Shown: positions 49,114-61,083, numbered from the stretch's first letter. The stretch is DNA of 64,000 nucleotides from Brachyhypopomus gauderio (GCF_052324685.1 NC_135225.1:8108915-8172914), one strand, 5' to 3'. Notes: generated by a model from the letters alone, not told the origin. Program-made: numbers and translations.

Positions 49114-50339
49114 TCATGAATTTCTATTTACAGGACCGTAAGCTTCTAGCTTCCTCTTCCTCTCACGGACAAGGCTCATGTCGAGATGACGGAGCTGATT
49201 GAGGAAGCCGGGGTTTGGGCAGATGTCTCTGTGCTGCCGGACCAGGCGTGCAGCCTCCATTAAGGTCAGCTCCTCGCAGATCATGAGAAAAGCCAAGACG
49301 AGTGTGGCAGAGCGGCTGACTCCCATCAAGCAATGGACAAAGACCTTCCCTGAAATGGAAGAGAGGCATTGGTCCATGGTGAGGCAGAGGTGTCTCTTAA
49401 AAGATGTAACAAAGATGGCACTTGCCGGATTTGACACCTGCCTAGGAAATGTGTTGATTTTAAACATGCTCGATTTGATGAAAAACAAATGTTGTGTAGA
49501 TGAGTACACTGACTAGATGACTATAATAAGTAAAAACTCGGTGATTCTATATTGTAGGACAGTCATTTGCTGCAATTCTCATGCAGATTGCGGTTTCTGT
49601 GCCGTCTGCCGTGGAACCTGCCTTTACTGGACAACGCAGCCCGTATAAACCTTGCTGCCCGGTAGAAGAATACACTTATGATGAAGTCGGTGGAATCGTC
49701 TGCCTCCACCCCATAGTAATTTATAGCCATGTCTCTGTAGAAGCGAGGCCCAGTGTTCACATGAGGGGGGCCACTGGCAGCATTCACAATGTGGGTGATG
49801 CCCATACTGTGCAGCAGAGCCTTGTCACGGGCTGCAGCCCTGCAGATAAATACAAAGGTGTTTCCAGAGCAATGTCTGTTTTTTTTCAAAGAGGGTTTTG
49901 CACTCACATGGCAACAGTGGTCAAGAATTACACTAATTCCATACTACCAGAAACAATTCCCGCACCATGTAATGGTGGCAAATGTGCAGAATCCCATGGT
50001 TTTGCCGCCATGCTTTAGGGCTCACCTTTTTTTCAGTGATTTTTAGTATGAGTGTGCTGGGAGTTGGTCTGGTAGTGTGTACAAACCTGTCAGTAAAGCA
50101 GCTGACTCCTAGCCTTACAGGACACTGCACACCTGTATATTCATCTGGGTTCTCAACCTGCTACTTTGTGTAATTGCCTCATGAATAGCCGGCCTGCTGC
50201 CTGGTACATACTCGTTGCCAATAAACACACTGGGCCACACTTGGTTGACATGTCCGGTGGGGCGTCTGTCAGCCAACAGGAAGTCCTGCAGTTCTGCGAC
50301 GGATGGTGTTTCATAGGCACTCAGCTCCTTAAGGGACAT
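49114..50339 (-). CDS. dusp13b: Dual-specificity phosphatase, DUSP13B (TMDP)-like
   Basis: An atypical dual-specificity phosphatase that removes phosphate from Tyr and Ser/Thr, made of a catalytic domain only. Exons in transcript order: 50339-50212, 49839-49622, 49349-49114; 193 residues against 198 for human TMDP. Seen: VNQVWPSVFIGN, GITHIVNAA, YYGVEADD (general-acid Asp), and the P-loop VHCLMGVSRSAT, with Cys and Arg of HC-X5-R intact. RDICPNPGFL near the C-terminus also fits TMDP. Intron 1 is phase 2 (donor GA|GTATGT). Intron 2 is best read as GC-AG (AAAG|GCAGGT), which restores SSKGKVFVHC; a GT donor six bases upstream would give SRKVFVHC. In-frame ATGs at 50372 and 50360 could lengthen the N-terminus. 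It is the gene nearest kat6b, where human has DUSP29, but its sequence is TMDP-like. Confidence 0.88.
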
Positions 50340-50372
50340 CCTGGTATATAATGCAAACATCTGTATATGCAT

Positions 50373-53300
50373 TTTGCCTTTACATCACGAGTCTTGTTGA
50401 TGTTAATCAATAGACAGATGCGTTGCTATAAAGGAAAGTTTTTACGCTGGTGATTATAAAATGACATCATGCGTTATTGTGTCTGTAACGTCTGTTCTCT
50501 CTGTCTTCATTTCAGTGGACCCATCAGACCCGTTAAGCCCAACCGAGGCTGAAGCTTGGGAAACTTGCCCGTTGCTAAGGGGCTGAAAGTGGCAACACAG
50601 CTCACAACAGCATTAAAATGAAGAGAAAGCTTCTCCCGGAAGCGTACCCCACTCAGCGTTTGCTGACTCTCAACTCCAGTATTCATTTTGGGCTGTGTTT
50701 ACAGCTTGCAGGTGGAGAGGAAAATGTTAAGTGGAATGCCAGCTACAAACATTTCACACAGGCTAGTCTCCAGAAATGTTCTCTGGAGCTCAAAAAGTCT
50801 CTGCCCCTGTGAACTTACGTTTTTCAGCCACTTCTCCTCTCTCTCAGATCATCTGCTCTGCTCTCCTTGGTCAGGGACGCTGTCGACATGCCAGTCCACA
50901 GATATGTCTCTGGAGGCTGTTTCCTTTTTTAAATGGTGTATAATTATAAACCTCTCTGGCTAGAAAAGGCCCTTCCAGGTCTTAGTGGGCAGCCTGGTTT
51001 GCTTTTAGAAACGTTGTAAGCTCTCTCTCTCTCTCCCTCTCCACCCCCCCTCCCTTCTGATAGTACTTACTGGTGTTAACGTTACATGTGTGCAAATCCC
51101 AGCACGAGTATTCCTCTGATCTTGAATGTGTGCACAATATATACAGTAAACCTGCCCTACTACCACAATGTCTGTATCAATCATGTCTGTTCTTTCTTGT
51201 GCTGAATAAGGTTATGCTCGTCTGTAAGTGCTTTAAACATTTTGGTGCCTTTTACGGCTTTATTTTTGGCTTGTAATAGGGGCAGTGTAAACTCATAAAG
51301 CCAACACAGGGTAAATATCTCTCACTTCCAGCTGTGCCCCTTACCTGCTGAAGTATGCTAAGAAAAAGTCCTATGCTAAGCACCACCTGTCTGCCAGTGA
51401 AATGTGCTTTAAGGCCTATAGTAATTACTACTTTATGAAGTCTGTAAAAGAGAATTAACAGCACTGGGTGTGAAAGCCACACAAATTTGTTTCTATTCAG
51501 GATCTGCTTTAATTGAAAGGCGATACATGAAACAATTCAGTCCACTGTGTAATCATATGTACTGTAGTTGCTGCTAATTTGTTGTTATTAGAGTCTTTGT
51601 CTTGTATATCGGGTATTTATATATACTGTACCAAAGTAGTAATAATGCAAATACCCAGGAGGAGCATGAATACTTCATTTATGTTAATAGCTGATGCTAT
51701 GAAGGCTTACCTGGGCTTTATTAAGCACTTACTTCTTCCAGTCCTTTACTGATGGGATTTCCAAGCCTTTTATTTACTGCAGAGAGCAGCAGAGCAACTT
51801 GTTAAAATGATAAGAAAAATAAATAAATTAAATAAATGTGTGTTTTCCCTTAGCAATATACTGCATTTGTGACACTCAAGTGAAATGAATGCGGTGATCA
51901 ATATCCACTACAGCCGTGCCAGGGGAGAGAAGGAACCCTGGGCTCCATCACGCGGCATTTGTCCCCTGATACACACGGCTGGCCAAGGAGCTACGGTCAC
52001 TCCCTAAATTCTCTCCTTCTTAGTCACTACCATGATTTATCAGCATCTACTTCGTGCCAAACAACTAATCAGGATGCAAAGTCGTGTGGTAATTGAATGT
52101 TCCCCAAAGGAGCTCCGGAGGGATGTGAAGTGGGCCTCTGTCTCGCTGGGGTTTGTGCAGCTGCAGGTGGAGCTGTCACAGCTACTGCAGGATGGGAGAG
52201 GCAGAGGGAAATTGGCCTGTGTCTGCTGATGGCTCGTACAGGCTAGTATTACCCCATCACACTCCAGCAGCCTAGAGGGTTGGTGTCAAACACACACCCA
52301 CCACTTCTTAAGGCTCTGGTGTAGTCTCATGGTGCTGCACCAACCTCCTACACGTGTGGAGTCTCGCCCACAAATCCAAGCAATCCATTTAAATTTCTTA
52401 TCTGAAATGAATTAACTTAATCAAAGATGTGTTTGATGTCTCATCTGAAGCTGTATTTTACTTCCCCTCTCAGGGTTGTGCAGTGCAAAATCATTGTAAG
52501 AACAGATGGGGGGAAGAAAAGTATCATCTCAAGATTTTTTGCTACCTGGTTGCTACCTCAGAGGACAAATTGCGGGCAGATTCTGCTCCCATCCTGTTTA
52601 AAGTGGGGCACTGACCTCTGCTGGAGACATTCAATAACACAAAAAAAACCTGAGTTCCATTTTTCTAAATAGCTTTGAAATTAACATTATTTTAATGGTC
52701 ACTGCTTTTTAGGGATTTTTATGTGTGTTATCATTCAGAGCTAATATAAGTCTTAATTCAAATGAATACTAAATGTATAATTTGATTCTAATTTTAAAGC
52801 ACACTGTTCATTTGTTGTTAATTATTTAAGTTCACACAGGCATCACAGATATGAAAGTAAGAATGAAAGGAATTTTTTCCTTTCAAATGAGGTAAATGTA
52901 CCAGATTTTTTTCTATTGCGCATTTGAATATTTACTTTATTGGGTATCAAATTACATAAAAGACTTGGCATCATGGGTTGGCTCTTTGCAGCACATGTTT
53001 AATTCATGGCTTTGCATGCAAATACCACTTAACTGAGAATTCATGTCTGCTGCAAGACTCCAGCTTCATAGTGTGTCATCAGACTGTGGTTAGAATCCTC
53101 TGAGAAGCGGATCATAAAACCCCATTAGGATACATATTTCCTCTGGGGGATTACTCTAGGCCTGATGATATAGATCCAATTGGAGTCAGTCTACAACAGG
53201 AAGAGCTAATTTCATTATCTACCCTGTGTGAAACCATATTTTTCTCTTGCAAGCATAATTCCACAAACAGCATGAATCCAACAACAGGAGATTAGTCTGT

Positions 53301-54552
53301 GTTAACTACATTGAATTTTTAGATCCACCTCGACGTCTAATTGACCATTAATGTACTATTGTTATGCAACAAATGTAGCTTGTGGATAACAGAAGAATGA
53401 AAGCTCACTAGCTTAATATTAACTATTCCACATAGAAATCTGAATATTCCTCATAAGACTATGTTATCTGGCAAATGACGTTTTATTTTCAGACTGTAAA
53501 CATGGCTAAATCTTTTGTTCTTGTTGCATTTGTAAAGTAGTAGCACGTTTACTCCTTTAGAAAAATGAGAAACACACTAATAGATTTACACAGTCACCAT
53601 TTTGGCTGCTGTAAATGTATGACCGATTCCATTTTATCTTCTGTGTCCAATAATGTTACCAACACACTGAGAGTGGCTGGGGCAAGTAAAGAGTGATACC
53701 CATTTACAACATGGTCCAAAAAGATGGAAGTAATTAATTTACACCATTCATGTTTGAAGTCAATTACATTATTATAACATCAAATAAAAGTGATCATTTA
53801 GTCCAATCTAATCGTTATACATTCTTACAGTGCATTTCATATACAAGTTTCCAAAAGGCATTCCTCTAATCTGAAAAATCACCCAAACAAATACACACCA
53901 CAATGTTCAACATATATAGAAAGAATTTAAAGCCTACATGTATATATAATCCAATTTTTTTAATCATTTTGGATTTCTCATGTACTTTCCCCTGCATGAG
54001 CTTAAACAGAATGTCTCTGCTTCAAACGTCTTCTTGCATGGAAGCACTTGTTATTCCACAGTGTGGAGCTAACACTTGAGAGCTACGTTTGTGGCGATTG
54101 CCTCTGCCTCAGCAACTTGCCAAGTGACACTCTTATCTCCGTTTCCTAGTTTGGTAGGGTGTTGCTCTTCTTGGTGGATTTAAGGCTGTGATGGCAGTCA
54201 GTCTATAAAGGGATCCAGAAGGGTTCTCTGACAGGGAGTCTTTCTATCAATTCTAACATTATGAATATATCTAATCATGACCCTGTAGAAAGTGAAATAA
54301 TCTGCCTGTATTCTGTAAGCTAAACCCTGTGACCATTCTTACAATGAAAGTACTCTTCCTTCCAGAATGAAAAGCTAAGAAATAATATTTACTGACAAAT
54401 ATACATAAATAACATGTATACTTTCATTTTAACTATGTTTTTACATTTGAATAATCCTACATTTCTTAGCATGGAGCAATATTTATGTATAAACAGTATA
54501 AACAGTGGTTAGTCTCTTGTGTCATAGCATTAGCCTGGAGTGTCCGTGACTG
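50373..54552. other. Intergenic region inside the phosphatase cluster
   Basis: A 4.2 kb stretch without a recognised exon. About 51890-52250 is a complex GC-richer block with tandem E-boxes CAGCTGCAGGTG at 52158-52169; it is listed separately. The rest is AT-rich. Confidence 0.5.
51890..52250. promoter_or_regulatory. Candidate regulatory block with tandem E-boxes
   Basis: A repeat-free segment with adjacent CAGCTG and CAGGTG E-boxes at 52158-52169 and further CAGCT cores. It lies 1.5 kb upstream of the DUSP13B-like gene. Because DUSP13A/MDSP is a muscle phosphatase in mammals, a myogenic enhancer is a reasonable guess, no more. Confidence 0.25.
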
Positions 54553-56379
54553 TCAGAGGATTGGACATAACATTCGTTTTCTCTGTAATTGGGTGTCCAG
54601 CTCCAGAAGGAGGAACAGAAAGTTCCTGTTGGGATAAATAGCTCTTTTCTGTATGACCTTCTGAATTGCACCACGAAGAGTGAGATGATGATGTAACATG
54701 AGGTAGGCCAAGACCAGGGTAGATGAACGGCTCACTCCCATGATGCAATGCACAAGCACCTTTCCTGTAAGTGAAATACACACTGGACTTAGCAACAAAA
54801 CCGTAACATGAATGCTTGATATCTAAAACTCCTACTGCTTTTGAAACCTCTTCCTATAGTTCATGATGCAGTATGTGACAATGTCTCAAGTCACTGATGG
54901 TAATATATCTTCTGATATTTCAACCTGTTTCTTACTCACCTGCTTTGGTTGCAAGTACGAAACATTATATAACACATCTTGTTAGTTCAGATTTCTAATG
55001 CTCGTGTCATCCTCCTCTCTCTATACTTATCCATGTCCCCCTGTTCTCAACAATCTTCACTGGCTCCCAATAAAGGTTCATTCAGACTATAAGATTCTCT
55101 TACTCACCATCGAGGCTCTCCATGGATCGGCCCCTTCCTGCCTTCCTGCCCTGTCCCCCACGTTCCACCTGACCCCTGCGTTCCTCTGCTGGTCTTCTCA
55201 TCACCTCCCCTTTTCATCTATCCAATGTTGAATTTCAGGCCATCAGCTGCGTGACGCTCTGCCTGTGGAATGCCCTGCCTCTACACTTAAGCTTTCTAAA
55301 TTCACTGGAAGAGTTTAAAGTCTACCTCAGAAATCATCCGTTCACTGTGACCTCCTCTTAATCCACCCCCCCCCCCCCCTTTATTTTGAATTATTCTTGC
55401 GTTGTCTAGTTTGATACATCCCACTCCCTCCTGTAATGTGTCCTTGAGTAAAGATTCCTTGAAAAAGGTGCAAGAAAATATAATGTATTATAATTGTTGT
55501 TATTATTTACTCAAGCTGCAGTAAAAATCATACAAGCAACTATAGTACAGTTATGTTAGTTAGTATAGTTATGATGGTATAACAGCGGCAGAATTGTATT
55601 CTGTAGTGCTAAACAGTTCACCTGGTAAAATGTACCTGATTATCTTCCTTTATGATGCAGAAGAAACAGTGTTTAAAATGCTAAAGCAGGTCTGCGTTTG
55701 CTCAACCCACATAAGTCTGAGAGTAGACCATTCTTACCATGTTTCTTTTTTAGGGCTTTGTGAATGAAATCACACGCAGGTCGAAAGTGCACGCTCAGGT
55801 CAAACTTAGAAGAGTCTTCTGCTGGGATCCCATAATAAACAAACGCGCTGCCGTAATAGCCCTGGTCACCAATGCTGCCCTGCTTGGAATGTGCAGCGTT
55901 CAGGATGTGAGTGATGCCCATCTTCTTCAACGCGTTTCTGTTCTGAGCGATTTCACTGCAGAAAATAGGACACGTTTACAATAATGTACGTAGTAGTCTC
56001 ACGCAGTGCCGTCAAAGAAATCACGCCATTTTGTGAGAGAAACGAAAAAAACTTTACAGCATATTTATGAATGATCTTAAGCCTAAATGTCAAGTATATA
56101 GGATACAGTGCCTCTACGAAGTAATATATAATCTTAAAGAAATATATGTTTGTTGTAACATGTTGTATCATGTTAATATTATTTAACATGATACAAAGCC
56201 ACTGGTTTGTGTCTATGTAACAGACAATCACATGCACAATTATGTAACACTTACATATTCCCGATATACAAGTTCGGCCAGACCTCATCGACAGCAGTTA
56301 GATCAAGTTTGCATGTGTCCAGAATATTCTCCAACGCTTTGATATCGGCGACTCCGTCTTTATTCGTCTGGGAAGTCAT
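54553..56379 (-). CDS. Dual-specificity phosphatase, DUSP13-like paralogue (middle gene)
   Basis: A second three-exon phosphatase: 56379-56255, 55955-55738, 54764-54553, 184 residues. It begins [20 protein letters not shown] and shows [45 protein letters not shown] (general acid Asp), and P-loop [12 protein letters not shown] with Cys and Arg present. It ends RKRMLCPIL. Splice sites are standard: AT|GTAAGT, CTGCAG, G|GTAAGA, CTTACAG; phases 2 and 1 as in its neighbours. FIHKAL and LAYLMLH are shared with MDSP (DUSP13A), but [11 protein letters not shown] is distinctive. I read it as a DUSP13-type duplicate that may be a separate fish orthology group. An open frame continues upstream in phase to 56646; longer N-termini are possible but that region looks like promoter. 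Confidence 0.87.
55020..55510 (+). mobile_element. LINE 3' fragment (CR1/L2/Rex-type)
   Basis: In the second intron of the middle phosphatase gene, opposite in orientation. It reads [20 protein letters not shown] and [10 protein letters not shown], the conserved tail of non-LTR reverse transcriptase ORFs in fish. A tail with CCTTGAAAAAGGTGCAAGAAA and TTGTTGTTATTATTT follows, broken by a 14-C run at 55366-55379. It is 5'-truncated, as usual for LINE insertions. Confidence 0.75.
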
Positions 56380-56650
56380 TCTTATCTCTGAACTGGCACG
56401 AAACGGTGGAAAAGAGACTGTCGCGACGACGTCCTTATTGCAGTCACACAGCGAGCTCCACGTCGTTCTCCAGTAACACGCGTGATGGGAACGAACAGGT
56501 GGCGTTCGGTCATCCGAGCGCGCGCGCCCACCGAACACTCGGACAGTGATTGCAGTGATGCGCGAGCCCGATCCAAGCGACATCCTCGACAGTGGCAGTG
56601 AGTGCACTGTGGATGGGCTCATTGTGTTCGTCGGAAGGGACGACAACAGC
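56380..56650 (-). promoter_or_regulatory. CpG-rich promoter of the middle phosphatase gene
   Basis: A short CpG-dense segment (GTCGCGACGACGTCC, CGAGCGCGCGCGCCC) directly upstream of the start codon at 56379. It is squeezed between that start and the stop codon of the next phosphatase gene at 56845. Confidence 0.5.
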
Positions 56651-56844
56651 AGTCGCTTTGTTACTTATAACGGCGCTTAATGACACACACGAATCACAAC
56701 ACAACCCGCATTTACATACTATGCCAAAGTGTTGCAAAGAAAATTGGTTTTGATAGTCAAAAGTCACTCGTTCAGTTCTGAGGGCGAGCATAGAGTCAGT
56801 TTTAAAGGAAAATAATTCGGCTAGTTTTCTGTATGTCAACGTCA

Positions 56845-58033
56845 CTAGTCCTGAGATTCTCTCTGTAACTTGCAGTCCAGAGATATAAGCTGCCTAAGAA
56901 ATCCTCTATTTGGAAAAATCCATCTCTTCTCTTTAACTTTCAGGATAGCATCCATCAATGTGTAATTGTGATAGATCATTAAATAAGCCAGGACCAACGC
57001 AGCAGAGCGACTCACCCCAACAGCGCAGTGTACAAAGATCTTGGCTGAGGAAGAGGGAATATATACATCATTAAACAAGCTTAGCTAACAAAGAATATGT
57101 ATCAACTTCATTTGAAAAGCAGAATAAACTGATGAAAACAGTAATGAGAAACCGATGAGTATATTTTGCCATCCCACACGAGAGTCCTAACAGCTCTTAA
57201 AAATAGTTGTAATTTTGAACCAAAAAAACTTGGTGTCCAATTATCATGGATTTATTATAACGATGTATAGAATGCTGAAAAATATAGTATAGCCTACATA
57301 GAGAGAGGTAGTCAAAACTGCAGTGGAGCACAGAAGGTTTCATCATTTCAGCACTTTTCCTGCACCACTGATGAAGGCCTGTCTGGAATGTCTTGTTCCA
57401 GCTTTGACTACCTCTACACCTTTTTTCTACAATACACCGCACTGCTGTATGCACAATACTCCGCAATTCTTTTAGCAATGTATTACTTGCTGGTGATTTC
57501 ATTGTCACAGGCATAGCACAATCAATAGAGCATATTATTTCACAAAAAAACTAAATATGTTATACCTCCTGCAGTGCTAAGAGCCTGATGAATGTATTCT
57601 GAAGAAGGGTAGAAGAAAACTGACATATCAAATGTAGGCAGGTCATTAGCTGGCACTCCATAATACTTCACTGTCGTGCCATAGAAATCATCACTTCCTT
57701 TGCAACACATTTTGCCATGAGCAGCATTCAGAACATGAGTGATACCAAGTCTCCAAAGGCCATATCTGTCATGAGACATATACCTGTAGAAATGTCAGAC
57801 AATAGGATTATAGTATTATACAACAGGAGGTTACTGATCATGGAGACTGTTACAGCCTATGACAAACATTAACAGACTTACATGTCTCCCAGAAATAAAT
57901 TGGGCCACACTTCATCAACATGGTTACATGATAGCTGACCTTCATGTAACAGGTCCTCCAACTGTTCGATATTAGGCGATTCATATGGAATAAAAAGACC
58001 ATTTCCCCCTTCGCTGCTTTCATGAGAATCCAT
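56845..58033 (-). CDS. dusp13a: Dual-specificity phosphatase, DUSP13A (MDSP)-like
   Basis: The third tandem phosphatase: 58033-57882, 57783-57566, 57044-56845, 189 residues against 188 for human MDSP. It begins [20 protein letters not shown], then [56 protein letters not shown]-like SEYIHQAL, P-loop [18 protein letters not shown] and [28 protein letters not shown] and [10 protein letters not shown] are close to human MDSP. Introns are phase 2 (AT|GTAAGT) and phase 1 (GAG|GTATAA, TCCTCAG). It ends TAG. Upstream, the start at 58033 has no competing in-frame ATG nearby. All catalytic residues are intact. Confidence 0.9.
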
Positions 58034-58199
58034 CGCCTCTTCAGTGTTCGAAGAGATTTGTTGTACTCCTACAACTCTGGCTTGCTGAATGACACCGCCA
58101 GGTGTGAGATCACTGCACTTAACTCAGGCTTTCCAGTAGATGTCAGTGTGTTTGCACAATTTAGACGACAAAACGTGTCACTGGGTGTGGGAGTGATTT

Positions 58200-58320
58200 C
58201 AAGTGTGAACTTATTTTAACATATCTTAAAAGTAAAAGTAATTAAAGTAAAAATTTAAAAGTTAGTAAAAAAAGTAAAAGTAACATAAAATAAAGTAAAA
58301 GTAATGAATAATAAAATCTT
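58200..58320. repeat. A-rich AAAGTAA simple repeat
   Basis: Degenerate tandem AAAGTAA/AAAAGTA units just upstream of the DUSP13A-like gene. Confidence 0.8.
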
Positions 58321-58429
58321 TTCTGTCTTTAGATAGTATATAACTTTTTCTATAAAGTGCAGCTCACATGAGGCGATTAATCAAATTGCTCTGTTGTCCT
58401 CAAATTAACCAGTTTATATTCCACAGAGC

Positions 58430-58775
58430 AGTTTCTCCACACACCTCCCAGTTAACCAGCAAAGCTCATCAATGCCTCTACTTCCCTAGGAAGCTGAAGA
58501 AGGCTGGACACCCACAGAACCTCCTCATGAACTTCCACCGGTGCACAGTCGAGAGCATCCTGACATACTGAGTCACATCATGGTACGCTGGATGTCACAA
58601 GAGGGAGCAGAAGTCAGCAGCAGAGGGTCATCAAGGCAGCACAGAGGATAATCGGATCTGATCTCAACGCCATGAGTGACATCTTTGACAAACAATATCA
58701 GACCAGGCCCAGGACCATGAGTGACCCAACCCACCCTGCTCACCACAAGACTGAAAAGCAGCTTCTTCTCCAGAG
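58430..58775 (+). mobile_element. LINE 3' fragment with reverse-transcriptase tail
   Basis: It reads KAHQCLYFPRKLKKAGHPQN, then NFHRCTVESILTY and a stop, followed in shifted frames by pieces such as QRVIKAAQRIIGSD and DPTHPAHH. This is the C-terminal region of fish non-LTR retrotransposon ORF2. It is truncated and frame-broken. Confidence 0.75.
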
Positions 58776-58782
58776 CTTATCT

Positions 58783-59006
58783 TAGGGTGACCATATTTTC
58801 ATTTGGGAAAACCAGGACACCTTGGAGGGGCGGCACATATACTGTGGCATGCCCCCACTTAACAAATAACAAATTGTTAATAACAAATGATAGTCCAATG
58901 AAGGTAATTTAAAAACCTGAACATTTTCTCACTTAAAAAAAAAACCGGGACGCCCGGTACAGGACGTGAAATACAGACATGGAAATATGGACGTTTGGTG
59001 ACCCTA
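58783..59006. mobile_element. hAT-like MITE
   Basis: A 224-bp element with inverted ends TAGGGTGACCA at the left and TTTGGTGACCCTA at the right. It is flanked by near-identical 8-bp duplications, GCTTATCT and GCTTATAT, at 58775-58782 and 59007-59014. Internal AAAACCAGGACA and AAAACCGGGACG are subterminal inverted or direct repeats. It has no coding capacity. It inserted at the very end of the LINE fragment. Confidence 0.75.
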
Positions 59007-59849
59007 GCTTATATATCTTATTTTATATTATCTCATGAATGCAGTCATGTTTAAAACAGATATCGTACAATCTCTGAAACATCCAGACCACTAGGTGTCA
59101 GTATTGTGGATGTTTCATAACGTGAAGCATCGTTGGAAAAAGAGGTGTGGGTGGAGGTTTGGAAAGCTTGCTGGTTGAATGATAAGGACAGTGGGCGTGT
59201 CCAAAGGTGGGCATAGTAACCCGACAGTAGGCGGAAACGCGCTTAATTCCTTTGTGATTTCTGGAAGCAACTGTCCTCAGGTGAAGGAACCGTTGGTGGT
59301 TCCGTCCTCTGCCAGGTGCTGTGGTAGTATGCACAGTTAATGTTATCCGAACCATGTTCTTACAGGGACATGCTACTAGTTACATAGCCGGGTTTATTGC
59401 CCATCGATTGTATTAGCTAATTAGCATGCAACTGTTTTCCCCATAAATATAATATACATAGACGCCTCATGGACGGACACCGCTTATTGGCGCCGACGTA
59501 ACAGGCGGCCGCCATATTGGATGGGTCTCCCCTGCGCTCCAAGTACATTTATTTGCACTGAGAAAAGAGTATAATATAACTATAATAATCACAACTGCGC
59601 ATCTTTACCCGATTTTCACACAGTTTGGTTTGTTACAAACAGCAGATATGTAGTTATGACACAGGACGCTGTTACACATTACATACACATTAAATACGTG
59701 CTTTCATGCTGAAATACTGCTGAAATATGCTTTTTAACAGACAGACATATGATATTGCATAGTAATAAGTGTATAAATTAATGAATTATTATAAATTAAT
59801 GAAAATTTTATATTTTAATGAATACATTTTCATTGTTCATTTGAAACTA

Positions 59850-60625
59850 TTACACACACACACACACACACACACACGAATTATATACACATATATGGGG
59901 CTGAGCATCTAAAACACTTGAAAAATAACTGTTTTGCACAATTTCTTGTGTGTGCTGGCACTCTGTATCTCCAGGGTAGTTAATTTTGTGATGTGGTGCA
60001 GCCTTAAATTGTGAAATAGAGACAACTGACAGGAGCATGAAATTATGGTTGTCGATTCCGAATTGGGTTTCTGCAATGTGCTCCCAGACTAAAAACACAT
60101 CTTCAGAACCAATCTCAGCCTGAACGAACTGGTTGACAAAGGACACATTGACACCTGTTGATTTTTGGCGTATCACACGCTCTGCTGCTCTGACCACCTT
60201 CACTGTTCCATCTGAGGGGATCATCAGACCACCATTGTTTTTAAGTTGAAGCAGATGGTAGCGCTGGTCAAAGGATGAGGGTACAGCAGCTTTGACAAGG
60301 CTTGCACGGCACACCTCACAGGACAGTTTTTTCAGAATTCTTCGGACAACAAACCCTGAAATGTAGACCAGGGCATTGTCCACAAGACCACCAAAGCGGG
60401 TGGGCAGGTAACTGTGGTCACATATGACTGCAGACATGTTTGCAAATGGGGACGGGAGCTCTTCTTCTACCATTAAAGCAGAGTGCATGTCTGCAGCCGA
60501 TAGTGATACAGTCTCATCTTGTGCTGCCACGTTGCCCGACGCACTTGGTGAGACACCACAGCGCACCATCAGACGACGGGAAATGCCCTGGAACTGCCCT
60601 GCAGTGGGACTGTTATTCCACCCTC
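59850..60625 (-). pseudogene. P-element-type transposase C-terminal remnant
   Basis: The frame reads GGWNNSPTAGQFQGISRRLM, then ALVYISGFVVRRILKKLSC, EVCRASLV and GGLMIPSDGTVKVVRAAE. The NxPTxxQF motif and the Cys-x-x-Cys segment are typical of the C-terminal half of P-element transposases and of vertebrate THAP9. A plausible acceptor, TTTTTTTAG, precedes GGW, so this may be a terminal exon. The THAP zinc finger and the catalytic N-terminal half were not seen. The frame runs out into a CA repeat. Assignment rests on remembered motifs. Confidence 0.6.
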
Positions 60626-61083
60626 CTAAAAAAATCTAAAAGATTTGCACACTTAGATTACAGAGATATTTAATGAGGACAGTCATAGTGATCAAAGACA
60701 TATCTTCTGTATGTATGGAAACTGTATAACCATTTTTCCTCACAGGCTATGAAATGTATGTATGGTAAAAACTGTATAACCATGTTTCTTCCATAGGTAG
60801 GCTATAAAAACATATGCATAGGTGTCTGAAGAGGTCTATAATATATTGTAAACAAGTGATGTATATTCTCTACTAGAATGTGCCCACCCAGATGGTACCA
60901 ATATCCGCTCTGGCTCATGGACTGAAAAGACTAATTATAAATGTGAAATTTCTACCTGACGCCCTGACAGAATTGAACAAAAGTTGCAAGTGATCCTGAC
61001 TGAAGCGGTATGTGCAGACATAATGCTGAACTTGGAGCAGGTCAGGGATCATTGAATTTTTTGTGTTCCTTGTTGCTACAGGC

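Noticed and set aside
49199-50018. + strand frames opposite the DUSP13B-like gene (105 and 145 codons)
   Set aside because: They are complements of real - strand exons, which carry the phosphatase motifs.
57197-57514. 105-codon frame inside the DUSP13A-like intron
   Set aside because: It is intronic, matches no part of the phosphatase, and no domain is recognised.
59098-59355. 85-codon - strand frame between the MITE and the P-like element
   Set aside because: No recognisable motif; flanked by repeats.
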